A DNA stretch of 64,000 nt. Origin: Datnioides undecimradiatus (Eukaryota > Chordata > Actinopteri > Lobotiformes > Datnioididae). A program made the translations under genes and the position numbers. This document shows positions 13,605 through 24,819 of the stretch, one piece after another. The DNA is taken from assembly GCA_008933995.1 (NCBI GenBank), contig WARS01000007.1, positions 7,922,923 to 7,986,922 of the forward strand, in the 5' to 3' direction. The notes beneath the pieces were generated by a model that had not been told where the DNA came from, did no database searches, and was given only the letters and a program-made list of their open reading frames with translations. Each line of letters starts with the position of its first letter. Within the stretch, counting starts at the first letter, position 1.

Positions 13605-15824
13605 TGACTCACAGTTTGACTATGTGTGTGTTGATATGCATGCACATCAGTTTGGCAGCTGCGACCTTTATAAAGACAAGGGAGAGGAAAACTGACCGGA
13701 GTCTCTGTTACACAACCTGCATATTATCAATGGAGTACAGCAGATCCTGTGTTTATTTTCACTGTTTTTGAGAAATTCCAGTTGCACGCAGGCACATTAT
13801 CGCTGGTGTCTGAAAATTCAACGTGAGGCTTTGTAAAAGCTTCCTAAGACCAAATGTAAATAAATACTAAAGCTTTGGACAGACTGAGCAAAAAGATTTC
13901 CTTCAACAGGCAACATGAGTATGTTCTGTAAATGAAAGGGAAGCATCAACAGTGCCATCGAGTGATCGACTGCAGAGGAGCAAAATTCAATCAGGTGTCG
14001 ATTAAACACAGCCAAGAATTTATATAAAGACATCCGAAAACTGAGCTCAAGACTGGCTTCAAACGTCTTATTATTTATTTAAACACCATGTGATAACGAG
14101 TGCTAAATACATGATAATTTGGTAGAATTTCCTTCTAAAAATGAAATGTTTGTCTTTTTAAGGTGACCTCTAATCCCAGATTAACTTTAACTCTAGACTG
14201 ACATTTATTTTCTTCTTCTTTTTGTTTTTAAACTCAAACGTAGACAGATAAGAGCCTCCTTATCTGTCTACATTTTTTAAGGTCCACTTGAGGTTACATT
14301 GGTATTTTTAATTAAATAAAATTATAGAATAATGTAAAATGATGTATAGATATATAGTATGTGTTTATCTGATGACCTAATCTGAATTTCATGTGTATTT
14401 TATGTATTTTGGATATTTCACAAAAAGGCCAGTCGAGTGTGTGTTTAAATTATTACCCAAATCTTGACTGAAGACGGTTGTGAGCCTAGTTTTTTAAATT
14501 TTCTCTCTATCAATGCAGGTGTGTGAAGTTGAAGTTGACGAAAATGAAAAGTTAATGACTTTCAAATTCTGATATTTATCAGCTTTATTTTGGAGGCCCT
14601 GTCGACACGTTCAATAGAAGCATGTCAGCATCCTTAGTATAAAGCACAGCAGTAACCCTACAGGATGCATGCTGCCCTACCAAAGCAGGAAGAGGAGAGC
14701 CTCATCTTTGTCTTTTTCATGCAGTTAAATAAAAAGTGCCATAAACATCTTTTCAATAAAGAAACAAAATAAACTTGAGGTTTTTTTTTTCTCTGTGTTA
14801 GCCAATCATTTCACGCATCATTTAAATCTCACAGCCAAATTATAACACGACACAGACTGAGGCTGCATTAACCTCCGACCTAAAACAACACATAGAAAAA
14901 AATCCATAAATAGGGAAGTAAACAGTAAAAATGACCCTCAAATGACCCACCAGCTTAATTACATACAGGAACTTGCAACAAATGAACCAGAACCTACAAA
15001 ACTACATTTAAAAAAGATACAAAACATATACACAAAGCAAGTATATGCAAAGCACGTATAGATGAATAAAGGTAATCTTACACCTTTATGCAAGATTAAA
15101 CAGGAAACCGTCTCATTATCATCAACACATCAGCTCTTCATCAGCAGCCACTCTGACATTTCTATTTCAAACATGTGACAACTGTGACATGACTAATGTC
15201 CTGCTAATTACCCTTTCCCCTACATTAGTAATAATGTCCCATCATTCTATGTTGAAATGAAGAAACGTCACACATCCACCAAACAAACTGTAATCTACTG
15301 TAAATGTATGCGTGTATGAGTGTGTGTCAAACATAAATATCCACAATTAGAGAGAAAACGCCGCAGCTCGTCATCTGCAACTGGGTTATAAATTTTTAAA
15401 ACGTGTTTAACTCAATCTAATACGTTTTTTGTCATTATCATTCAATCTTTAGGGTTATTTGTTGGATTCAGCACTTAATAAGGAGGCAAAGAGTCAAAAT
15501 GATCACAAATTAAAATGATGTTGTTCGAGTTCTCACGTATTCAGAGAGAAAATGCTTGAGTTGGACAACTGACTGAAATAACTGGACTTCTTATCAGATG
15601 TGGAGATGATTCATTGTGCGTTGCATAAATGTCAAAATAATGTCTGACAGAGATGTAACAAACAACAAACAAACAGTGAAGCTCAGCGTCACACATCTCT
15701 GCGAGACAGATGACTGTAACCTAAAGGTGGTCAGTAAACACACCACTGACATTTTTACCTCCTTCCTGTTTAATTTAAAGAAATAGTGTAGTGTGTAAAG
15801 GCAGTAGCGTGTGGGTGGGTGCGA

Positions 15825-15856
15825 CTGTGTGTGTGGGTGTGTGTGTGTGTGTGTGT
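15825..15856. repeat. (TG)n microsatellite
   Basis: One GGG interruption. Confidence 0.92.
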
Positions 15857-16000
15857 CTATCAGCAGTTCTTTGTATATCAGCGGCATCAGTGTCAGATAA
15901 TCTGATGCAGAAGGATTAAGTATAAGCCTGAATGGTGTGTCAGGCTTTAACAGGCCGGACAACACACATGCATGAACACACGCCAGCGCACACATGCATG

Positions 16001-16026
16001 CACACACACACACACACACACACACA
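16001..16026. repeat. (CA)n microsatellite
   Basis: Thirteen CA units following ACATGCATG. Confidence 0.94.
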
Positions 16027-16569
16027 AAATACACTTAAAGTCAATGGAGAAAACTGAGTGACCCAACTGAGTGGGCAGCAACTCACGCGTACACAATGAC
16101 AGACGCACACACACATTTTAAACATAAACGTCTTAATCGTCGCATACAAAAAAATGTTGAGGGGTGTGTATGACTGTACTCAGAAACACACAGCAGATGC
16201 ACACTGATCCTCCGTAGCAGAGGGGAACACTCAGGCACAAACGTGCGCACGCACTGACGACACACACGCGCACACGCGCACGGATAGATGGACACACATG
16301 CACATGAAAACATTTTCGATTAATTGAAGTTTAACCCTTAAACTCAAGAACAGAGAGTGTAACAAAAGGAGACATAAGCACACACATTTAAAAATTCAAA
16401 CATACATAAAAAAGCAATCATGTAATGATGGTTACCATGTATAATAAAGTTTAAGTTTTAAAGAGCAAGTGAACGCACATATAAACCCGAAACACACAAA
16501 CATGCAATAAAATCTGCTTTTTTGAGTTGCTCAAACTGAATAACTCAAACAGATGGAGATAGAGGCCTG

Positions 16570-16635
16570 CACACACACACACACACACACATGCACGCAC
16601 ACGCACACACACACACACATACACACACACACACA
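16570..16635. repeat. compound (CA)n microsatellite
   Basis: Three CA runs separated by ATGCACG and AT. Confidence 0.93.
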
Positions 16636-17769
16636 ATGAGTCTATTTATAAAGTTATAATTGCATAACACGCTGTGCTCTAATTCCAGCCTACTGAGCAC
16701 ACAGGATGTCCGCACATACTGGCTTCACAACGACAACACACACACACACACACTAAAACTTGCCGTTACTGTGTATTTCCTCCTCATGTAAAACCACACA
16801 TACACACAAACATGTGAAAAACACACTCTCGTTTTATGCTCGCATGTCCAAAAAGGAAACGTAAAGCGGAGAGCTCACGCTGTCCATCACGTGCACCTTC
16901 TGTCTAGTAAACAACAGTGTACAATACACAGAAACACACTCGTGTATTTACTGCTGCAGGCATGGAAAGCTTCCCTCCTTTATATTTCTCATTCAAATAT
17001 TCAGAATATTACCGGGAAATGTTTCCATGAGTTGATTTATTAAAATGAACACTGCAACTCTGCGATCGTTTTAGTCATTTGAATCAGATTTGTGTTTAAA
17101 AACAGTAAAGCTGGTTTTTAAAAGATTGACCCATACATCATCATATTATATCATATCACGTTTTGAACCTTTTATGTGGAGGGGTCAGATTAGATTCGAC
17201 TGATGAAACGAGGTTTCATTTAAAAAGAAACACTACATTTCCAAAAACTTTTAAAATTAAAGGAAATATTAATGTATTTGAGAGAATTAGATCAATATTT
17301 CTTCTAAACAGGCATTTTATCAGGACAGCTTCGCCTTGACCTTTGACCTTGCCGTGACTGAACAGCAGCTTCTGTTAGTCGACAGTAAAAAGGACTGAAA
17401 TGAAAAGAAAATACTCATTCCGGTGGCTCTGTAATTGTATTTAAATGTGCACTTTTTTCAGTAACTGAAACAGAAAATCCACTTGACCATATTGATATTA
17501 TCATTTTACATCAATTTGAAAAGATAGAATCAGAAATATTACTTTAAATCCACCTATCGCTGGAGAACATTTACTCAAAAACTCAGAATTCAATAAGAAA
17601 TTAATTAAAATCTTCTCAGATTCTGAGTGTCGCTTGTCTTAGAAAAGCAACGGACGCAAAATAAATTGCAGACCGACAGAATCGTCTGTTTAAAGTGTTT
17701 AAAGTGTGTTTCCTGTAGCTACACATTGAGAGAGGACTGCAGGATTTTGGCAGGCTTCTTCAGGACTCT

Positions 17770-17935
17770 CCTAATTAAAACTTACTGAATATTCAAATGC
17801 TGTGTTAGCATAACAATAGCCGGCTGGCCGGGCCGGCTTTAAATGAGGCCTTTTGTTTTAGCCGAGCTTTCTGCTGCCTCATTAAGCCGCTGGAGCTTAA
17901 GTTAGCGAGCCGACAGCCGCTAACCGAAGCTCAGG
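17770..17935. promoter_or_regulatory. GC island with POU- and SOX-like motifs, candidate conserved element
   Basis: ATTCAAATGC and AACAATAG lie 11 bases apart, followed by GGCTGGCCGGGCCGGC, a C-TTTTGTT SOX-like site and CCTCATTAAGCCGC. The block is non-repetitive and unlike its surroundings. Its regulatory role is inferred. Confidence 0.3.
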
Positions 17936-18239
17936 CCTCGGCCCTCACCCTCCTCCTCTCTCCCCCCAACACCCTCCCCCACACTCTCCCCGAACCAAAG
18001 CCCTAATTCAGCCCCTTCACTGCTTGGTCTCGCCGGGCAGAGGCTCGCTGCTGCAGCAGGTCTGTCCCAGCCTCTCTGCCTCTTCTCTCAAACCCCGACC
18101 ACTCTGCCCCAGTTTCCACATGCTCCTCTTCTCTGCCTCCATCACACACCGACCGGCCTGAATCTGCCTTCACACGACAATTAACAAAACTCTTCCAACC
18201 CAGTCGACTTAGGCCAGGACACAGGAAGACAAAACGGCA

Positions 18240-18655
18240 TCACTTTATTACAACGATTCTCTTATTTGTCTGTTTTCTCTTTCTGCCAGCGGACGGCGGG
18301 TGTAAACAAGCTGTGACACAGACAGACAGAGTGAGACAGGGGGGTAAAGTGAAGATGGAAAGGAGCTTGGCACTGGATCAAGACCGTCGGCACAATGTGC
18401 CATCCAGCAGCCAGCCACCAAACAAAGCGGTGCCACGCCGAGCCCCGTGGCATCGCCGAACTAAAGTGCTCCAGCTCCAAGCGAAGGTGCCGAGATACAA
18501 AGAAGGCCCTAAACTACAAGGAGAGAACGGGCACAAAAAGCATAAGGCTCCGAAGCTGATGTCCGACAGCGGGGGGGGCTGAAGTGTTTGGTGGCCGGAT
18601 GAAGGCCGGAGACCCGACAGGCACGGAGAAGACAGAGAACGACTGTTGGCGTGGC
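18240..18655. other. GC-rich unassigned island with an 89-codon open frame
   Basis: CpG content is raised across 400 bases. An open frame on the plus strand (18313-18582) is Lys/Arg/Pro-rich, matches no family I know and has no obvious splice context. An inverted repeat GGCACA-A-TGTGCC lies at about 18390-18402. It could be a conserved non-coding element, an unannotated exon or chance. Confidence 0.25.
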
Positions 18656-20337
18656 AGTTTTCAAACAGCAGAGGCTCTGTTTACAGCTGCACAGGTCACA
18701 TCAGCTCCACAACCATCTGAACACAGATTACTACAACCTCCAAAATCAACGCATTTAAAAAAAATCAGTCAGTTTTCACTATTTTCACATTTCAGTCAGC
18801 AAAAATAAAAGACAAATTTAATCCAGGAGGAATTTAAAAAATATAAATTAAAGCCACAAGAATTAAAAAAACCTTACCAGACAGAAATAAAGATTATACA
18901 TTATACACGAAAATATAAAAAAAATGCAGCATTACAAAAAATTTGCTACAAAAACTCTAACTGTGTATTTTCTGTATAAAATAGACAGAAGAAGATTTTT
19001 AAGTCTGCTTTCTGTCTTTTTACATAAATGTTCTTTTTGTGGATGAATTTCACATCTCCTGTGTTGTGTCTGATCACGAATCAGTTCAAAAGGCCTGTAT
19101 GTGCTAACTCACACTATTATTTATTTTAAAACAGCAGTATTTCTGTTATGATAAGAAAGGTTTAAAAATTAGGATACAAAATTCTTTTTTTGATGATTAT
19201 TCCTGTCGTCTTTTTGCCTCCGTACTCGCCATCATCTGCTCTTTCCTTTCTTCTTCTTTTCTTTAAATTTGTGTAATGTAGCAGCTACCAGTCAAAGGTG
19301 AGACAAAGGCAGACATATAGAGGACAGACAGTTCACTGACAGGTGGATCTGTAGGAAATCCCAGCCTTCCATCTTCATTTACACCTGCGACTTGCAGACA
19401 TTCCTGCTTTTATGCAAAAAAAAAAACCCAACCTGTGAAATTCATTCACTGTCACTTCGCTCTGCACCCTGTTTCTCATTTCTAGCCATCACTTCACCCC
19501 CACCCCACTCTGAATCACTTCCCCCTGTTACTGGTGTTTTACAGGTGGAGGTTACTGGGAGAGAGACAGACGGATGGACAGACAGGTTCACAGGAGGTCA
19601 GACAGCTTCATACTTGCTCGATGACTTTCTCAGCTGGCTTTTTTCCTCTCGTATCCAGACAGTGTGTTTATGATTTGTTGGACACTGCAGAGCTCATTGT
19701 AAAAAAAAAAAAAACAAAACAATATAATTTTAAGACCTCCAGTCGGTGGGATTTTAAATTTTGCTATAGTTATATTATTTTGATAGTATTAAACTGATTC
19801 ACAATAAAATAATTACTAATATATTGTCAATATCATCCATGATAATAGAATGTCAATGAATATAAAATAGAACTCTTGCCATAGAACTAGGGGGAGACTT
19901 TTTTCAGCTTTGCATTAAATATATTTGCAATGTTATGAGTGATGTATGAGCTATTCTGACACGAAATCACAGGTACAATTTCAGATCAACTGCCGCGAAA
20001 AAAAAAATCAACCACTGAAATGATTTGGGGAGAAATTAAAAGGCGAAAAACTCCTAAATGAAACACAACCAAAAAAAAAAAAAAAAACCCCAATACCGCA
20101 CGACTGGTATTTAGCCACAGAAAATCAAAAAACATTAATTCAATTCAGCAATGTGGTTCTAATTTTGTGGGTTTATGTCCACCTAAAGAAATTAGAAATG
20201 AGCACAAAGAGAGCCGGAAATATAGCTGCGAGCGGATTATTTCAAGCTGAAGCTGGAAGCATCCGATGCGCAAAACCCGGGAGACACACGTTAGATTTGG
20301 GACCGTTTTTATATGATTTTTCTAACAGCAGAGGAGT

Positions 20338-20379
20338 GACACACACGCAGACGCGCGCACACACACACACACACACACA
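20338..20379. repeat. (CA)n microsatellite
   Basis: CGCAGACGCGCG interruption, then eleven CA units, about 500 bases downstream of the TCF4-A donor. Confidence 0.93.
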
Positions 20380-20491
20380 AACAAGCCAACAAATACACAT
20401 CAGTTGTACACAATGATCACATTTCAGAAGAGTCCGTTTTATCCAAGCGCTACGGCACACCACAGCAGCTACTGTCACTTTCTCCGCTCCT

Positions 20492-20564
20492 CACACACAC
20501 ACACACACACCACACACACACGCACACGCGCACAGGCGTACACACACACACACACACACACACA
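20492..20564. repeat. compound (CA)n microsatellite
   Basis: CA runs with CCAC, CGCACACGCG and GGCGTA interruptions, about 310 bases downstream of the TCF4-A donor. Confidence 0.93.
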
Positions 20565-20873
20565 TTTATTTGCCCCGATAAACAACAGCACTGCTGTTTT
20601 TCCAAAAATAATCCCCGACAGACGGACAGAAAGGGCTCACAGTCCGTTCGCACTTTGACGCGCGGCGGCGGGCGGACGCGCCGCTAAGTTGGTGCGTAAA
20701 AAGCGACACTCTTCACCTTCACACCTCCTCTCTCTCTCCTCTTTTCTTTGCCCCTCTCTCTACCTCCCTCTCTCACTGTCACTCTCTCTCCCCTTTAGTC
20801 AGCCTGACTCCCAAACCCTCGCGAAAGGAAGAGAAAGAAACGGAGGAAGGGATGAGTGGAGAGTGTGTCTTAC

Positions 20874-20942
20874 CGCTTTGCCGTTGTAGTAGTACATCAG
20901 TGAGCTGCCTGTCATCCCGGGGATGGTGTACGCACAATACAT
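20874..20942 (-). CDS. tcf4: tcf4 alternative first coding exon, TCF4-A isoform N-terminus
   Basis: An ATG opens 23 codons on the minus strand, beginning MYCAYTIPG, continuing MTGSS, ending LMYYYNGKA, followed at once by the donor gtaaga. Mammalian TCF4-A (ITF2-A) begins the same way, differing at the GGN/TGS positions. The TCF12 short form has YPVPG instead of YTIPG, which favours tcf4. The exon ends in phase 0, matching the exon at 43016, so both can splice to the same VYAPS exon. The start context has A at -3 and T at +4. The exon sits in a CpG-rich, promoter-like island. From family knowledge, TCF4-A lacks the N-terminal activation domain and the bipartite NLS encoded by the exons at 43-45 kb, and relies on other regions and partners for nuclear entry. 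No acceptor is needed here because the 5'UTR runs continuously upstream of the ATG. The transcription start is not determinable. Confidence 0.94.
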
Positions 20943-21241
20943 CGTTCCTCTCCTCCGCAGAAAGAAGAAAAACTCTATTTCTCCCCTTTTCTCTCCGCGT
21001 GCCGCTCTTTCTATCTCTGTTTTGGTTTATTACGCTCCCCCCGCCCCTTCTCTTTTCTTCTTCTCCACCTTTCTTCTTTTTCCTCCTCTGTTTGAACTTT
21101 TCTTGGATTTGTTATGATCTCAAACTCTCGCCGCTCCGCTCGCGTGCTCCTGCCTGCGCGTTTTTTTTCCCCGCCGACAATTCCTTCAGTTGCATTTTCC
21201 CATATGGCCGAGCCGAGGCACGCGGAATATGCAAAGTAGGC

Positions 21242-21265
21242 AGAGAGAGAGAGAGAGAGAGAGAG
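21242..21265. repeat. (AG)12 microsatellite in the putative 5'UTR
   Basis: Uninterrupted AG repeat on the plus strand, so CT in the tcf4-A transcript sense. It is complementary to the CT tract at 21283-21319, so the two could pair. Confidence 0.95.
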
Positions 21266-21282
21266 CGATGTGCCCCTCCCCT

Positions 21283-21319
21283 TCTCTCCCTCTCTCTCTC
21301 TCCCTCTCTCTCTCTCTCT
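21283..21319. repeat. (CT)n tract, inverted partner of the AG tract
   Basis: CT-rich tract with two CC interruptions, on the same strand as the AG repeat 18 bases before it. Together they form a potential stem. Confidence 0.9.
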
Positions 21320-21321
21320 GT

Positions 21322-21348
21322 CACACACACACACACACACACACACAC
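21322..21348. repeat. (CA)n microsatellite near the tcf4-A promoter
   Basis: Uninterrupted CA repeat followed by a GCGCGCGC run. Alternating purine-pyrimidine over about 38 bases is a possible Z-DNA former. Confidence 0.95.
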
Positions 21349-21426
21349 TAGCGCGCGCGCGAAAAACGGACGGACAGAGAGGGGCTAAAACGTAGCGCAC
21401 GCACACAGAAACACACTCGGGCGCTC

Positions 21427-21446
21427 GCGGCCGCGCGCGCGGCCGC
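21427..21446. repeat. 20-nt perfect palindrome, two NotI sites
   Basis: Two GCGGCCGC octamers flank GCGC, giving a perfect 20-nt self-complementary block that is entirely G and C. It lies about 480 bases upstream of the TCF4-A ATG, inside the CpG-rich island. Confidence 0.95.
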
Positions 21447-21580
21447 AGCCACTCTTTCAACTTTCCACAGTAAATCTGGAAGTCATCCCTCCCTCCCTCC
21501 TCACGCGGGGCTGCAGTTCGCCGTCTGCCTTTGAACTGAGCCGAATATTCACTTTTTCCACAGCTTTCAGACCGCGCGCC

Positions 21581-21790
21581 TCTTTCAACACACTCTCCTC
21601 CTTGTTACTCCTCCTCCTCTTTCCTCTCCTCTTTTCCTCTCTTGTTTCCTTCACCCTCATTTACTCCCATTCTCTCCTCTCCATCTTTCCTATTTACTCT
21701 CATCCTTCCCTCCCTTGTTTCTTCTCCTCCTTTCCCTCCATCCCCTAATTTTTCTTCCAATTGTTTTCTCTCCCTTCCTTTCTTGTTTCA
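21581..21790. repeat. polypyrimidine tract upstream of the tcf4-A promoter
   Basis: About 210 bases of C/T-rich sequence (CTCCTCCTCC, TTTCCTCTCC words). It reads as a purine-rich stretch in the gene's sense direction. Confidence 0.8.
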
Positions 21791-22322
21791 GCATCTTTTC
21801 AACTTTGTGTTTACTTGTCTCCATCATAATTACTACCTTGCCCCCCACCCCACGTTTTCAACCCTCTTATTTATTAATTGAAAGGGATGGAAAACATCCA
21901 AACTGCTTTTTGACCTAAGTGCTGACCTTCAACTGCCCCACATCAGAGGCTTGTAGATTTTTTTTTTCCTTTGTCTTACCAAAGTTTATTGTTGGAGCAG
22001 CTGATAACTGCACAGAACAGTCCTCTCTTCCCTCTCCTTTAGGTTGGGAGGTCTGTGATATAAATTGTTGGGGATATTTATTCTGTTTTTTTAATTTTTC
22101 TGCAGCCTATACGTATTTAAATTCCATATTAAAAAGTGAAATTGTATTCACACATGGTAGAAGTCTTTAACTCTTCCCTCTAACTAAGAAAAGTCAAGTT
22201 TTTCTTTGCTAAATTTCAGCACTGAACTTTGGCAAATTGCCAAACCAACTCCTTACAGTTGCCTGCTTTAGCTGCGTTAAGTTGATTGCATAAAAAAGTC
22301 AAGACAAGAATAATCAAGGGTT

Positions 22323-22338
22323 GGTTGCTATGGCGACC
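22323..22338 (-). promoter_or_regulatory. RFX X-box motif
   Basis: GGTTGCTATGGCGACC. Read on the minus strand it fits the X-box consensus GTNRCC-N2-RGYAAC exactly (GTCGCC-AT-AGCAAC). It is isolated in intronic sequence about 1.4 kb upstream of the TCF4-A start. Confidence 0.5.
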
Positions 22339-23956
22339 TGTTACCAACAACCATCTGATGGTGGTGCCATGACTGATCATTAACTCACGCATAAATGTGT
22401 GTAGCACAGCCACTGGATTTGTTATAACACTTATAATTCTATTTTTTCATGACGCCTTATTGACAACAAAGTTGAAGCAGAGCTGGATACATGAAATGGG
22501 AGAGAGCAGAAGAGGAAAGGCAGTGCAGTTGCTCTGACTATAAATAATCATCCAAACATCAAAATCAATTTAAGGAAACAATCTTCAAACTCAGATGGGC
22601 CAACAGGGGGCGCCAGACATGTCTCCAGTTTACCGAGATTTGTTTTCCTGGCACACAATGTTACTGAAATAAGAGACAACTGGCTGTGATTGTTTAATGT
22701 GGTCTTTATATAAAACACAATTGTGTTATAACAATGATTTTGTGTGAGGAGCTGTTCAACTGTTTATTTGCAACATGATTGCAAAGTTTCATTCAAACTG
22801 GTCAGATGGTGCACGGAAAATTAAAGGTAAACTTAACATTATCACCGAGCCTCTATTTTAAGTCTGATTGACATGCAGTTTTTTGTACAGACCCAGAAAT
22901 AAAGACTCCTCCTGTTGAGAGGGATTGGGATGATTTTTGTTCTTTAAAATTGAGTTGTTTCAGTATTTTCTTTTTTTTTCTTTTCTTTTCCTTTTTTTTG
23001 TTTTTTTTACCATATTTGGATCTGAACTCAACAAGAGTGGTACAACGAAGACATAAGTTTCAGTTTTGGGCTGAACTCTCTTAAAGTAAGGCCACTCACA
23101 AGAGATCAGTTTCCAAAAAACAGAATAGTCTCCATCTGAGCGGCAGCAGCGAAGTTATCCTGACATTTAGCCTCTGTGAGTCAAAAAAGCTGGATAATAA
23201 ATTTCCCATAATGCACACTTTCATTTGGTTTCACTGGCAAATGCTCACTTCTTTCAAAATTAGCCCTGATGGCATCGCTGGGACATTATCAGTTATATTC
23301 TCAGAATTGTTAAAGCTCCTTCAGAGCCACAGACGACATTATACAACTCATTTCTGAGTAGTATTAACTCTGATCTTCATGTCTAAAACCTGGTGGAGTT
23401 CCCCTTTAAAAACATGAAATCACACTGACAGGAAGAGACAGAGAGAGAGAGAGATGAAGAGGGAGAGAGAGCAAGAGAGAGTTACAGGCAGTCTAAAAAG
23501 CAGTCAGTGTTCAGTCTTCCAAATTTCATATTAACACCGCCATCATTCATCCTATTCAAACAAATAATAGACTCCAAAACAAGCAAGCAGACATCCCAAA
23601 CCTCTCTCTCTCCCTCTCAGTCCTCTACTCCCCCTAACTGTCTCTCTCTCACTCTCTCTCTCCTCTTCTTTCGGCTTTAATTTGATTAAAAAGCGAGCTG
23701 CAGGAAGGGGAGGGAGGGCTGATGCACATCTAATAAGTGGACCATCTGTCTGCAGCGCTGGCTGGCTCCCAGCATTGTACCCTACCAGACTGCATGGGAA
23801 ATGAAGGGAGAGATAGAGGGATGGAGGGATGGAGGGAGGAAAACAGGGTGGAAAAAAAATATAGAACCCAAAAAGAGTGACCCGGTTGAGGAAAAGAAGC
23901 AGAGGCAGCGTTTTTAATTTTGTCTGATGCTTGCTTGGTCAACAAACCTGCACCGG

Positions 23957-24636
23957 AGACGAAGAAGAATGAAGAGCGGAGGATAGAGAGAGGTGGAGAG
24001 GGAAAAAAGAAAGAACGCTCCAAGGAGAGCTTTTGGAGAGGAAAAATGTGATGAGGTAAAGGGAGGAGAGGAGGAACGAGGGGAGAATAGGAAGTGAGAA
24101 GAGAGGAGGTAAAAGGTAGGAAATGTCATCAGAGGAGGAAAAGGAAGGAGGTGAAAGGGAAAGATGGGAGGAGAGGAGGGGAAATTAAGAGAGAAAAGGG
24201 CAGAAGAAGAGGAAAAGAGGAACCAACATGGGTGGAGAGGAGAACTACGGGGAGGAAAGGTGAGAAACAGAGGAAGGAGAGTGGAGCAAAGGGCAGCGGA
24301 AAGGGTGGGAGTGCTGAAAAAGAAGGTGGAGATGGGGAAAAGGAGGGCGGACAGAGGAAAGGAAGCGAGGGATAAGAGAAGAGGTGAGAGGAAGTAGAGA
24401 GGACAAGAGCGAAGTCAAAAAGAAGAGAGGAGAAATGAAAGCAGGGGAGGAGAGATAAGGAGGCAGGAGAGAAGGAGACGGGAAAAGTGAGGAGAGAGGA
24501 AAAGGAGTGGAAAAAATGAAAAAAAGAATAAGGAGAGTTAGGAAGAAGAAAGGAGGGAAGGAAAGGTGGGAAAAGAGGAAACAGGGAGGAGGATATAGAG
24601 TAGTGAGGGAGGAGAAAAGAAAAGAGATGGGGAGTG
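23957..24636. repeat. polypurine tract (plus strand)
   Basis: About 680 bases of nearly uninterrupted A and G (GGAGAGGAGGAAC-type words) on the plus strand. Open frames here are compositional artefacts. In tcf4 pre-mRNA it reads as C/U-rich. Confidence 0.9.
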
Positions 24637-24819
24637 TTCAATTTGGTTTAAAGCTAACCTTTGACTTTAAGGTAGTATATTCTATTCCAGCACACACACT
24701 GCTGAGTTTAATGTCTCATTTCTGTTTAAGGTAGACTGGAGACATAAATTGCCCATTGTCTGTCCATTATTTAACAATAAAGGTCACATTATATACAACC
24801 TGTTCCTTCCAGTATTCAT

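Larger units (their letters stand above)
1..20873 (-). other. tcf4: tcf4 intron 3' of the TCF4-A exon (incomplete)
   Basis: Everything left of the TCF4-A donor is intronic in the gene's sense direction. I searched it for the expected next exon (VYAPS...YPSSKP...SFFMQ) on the minus strand and did not find it, so the acceptor probably lies before base 1. The content is AT-rich single-copy sequence with microsatellites and the GC islands listed separately. I see nothing recognisable in 1240-2440, 4700-5750, 7660-10250, 10780-12050, 13700-15800, 16650-17750 and 18660-20330 beyond short homopolymers (for example A runs near 19420, 19710 and 20075). Confidence 0.8.
20640..21460 (-). promoter_or_regulatory. 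CpG-rich alternative promoter/5'UTR region of tcf4-A
   Basis: CpG density rises sharply here compared with the AT-rich introns on both sides. CG-rich blocks occur at 20660-20690, 21120-21175, 21350-21365 and 21420-21450. The block surrounds the TCF4-A start codon, as expected for a CpG-island promoter. Upstream of the ATG on the minus strand are a CATATG E-box, an octamer-like TTTGCATA, (CT)/(GA) tracts and a double NotI palindrome. No convincing TATA box was seen. An upstream ATG near 21195 opens a short reading frame that stops before the main start, so a uORF is possible if transcription begins beyond it. Promoter activity is inferred from position and composition. Confidence 0.7.

Noticed and set aside
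20852..21388. 178-codon plus-strand frame across the tcf4-A promoter
   Set aside because: It is antisense to a recognised exon and made mostly of pyrimidine and CA repeats.
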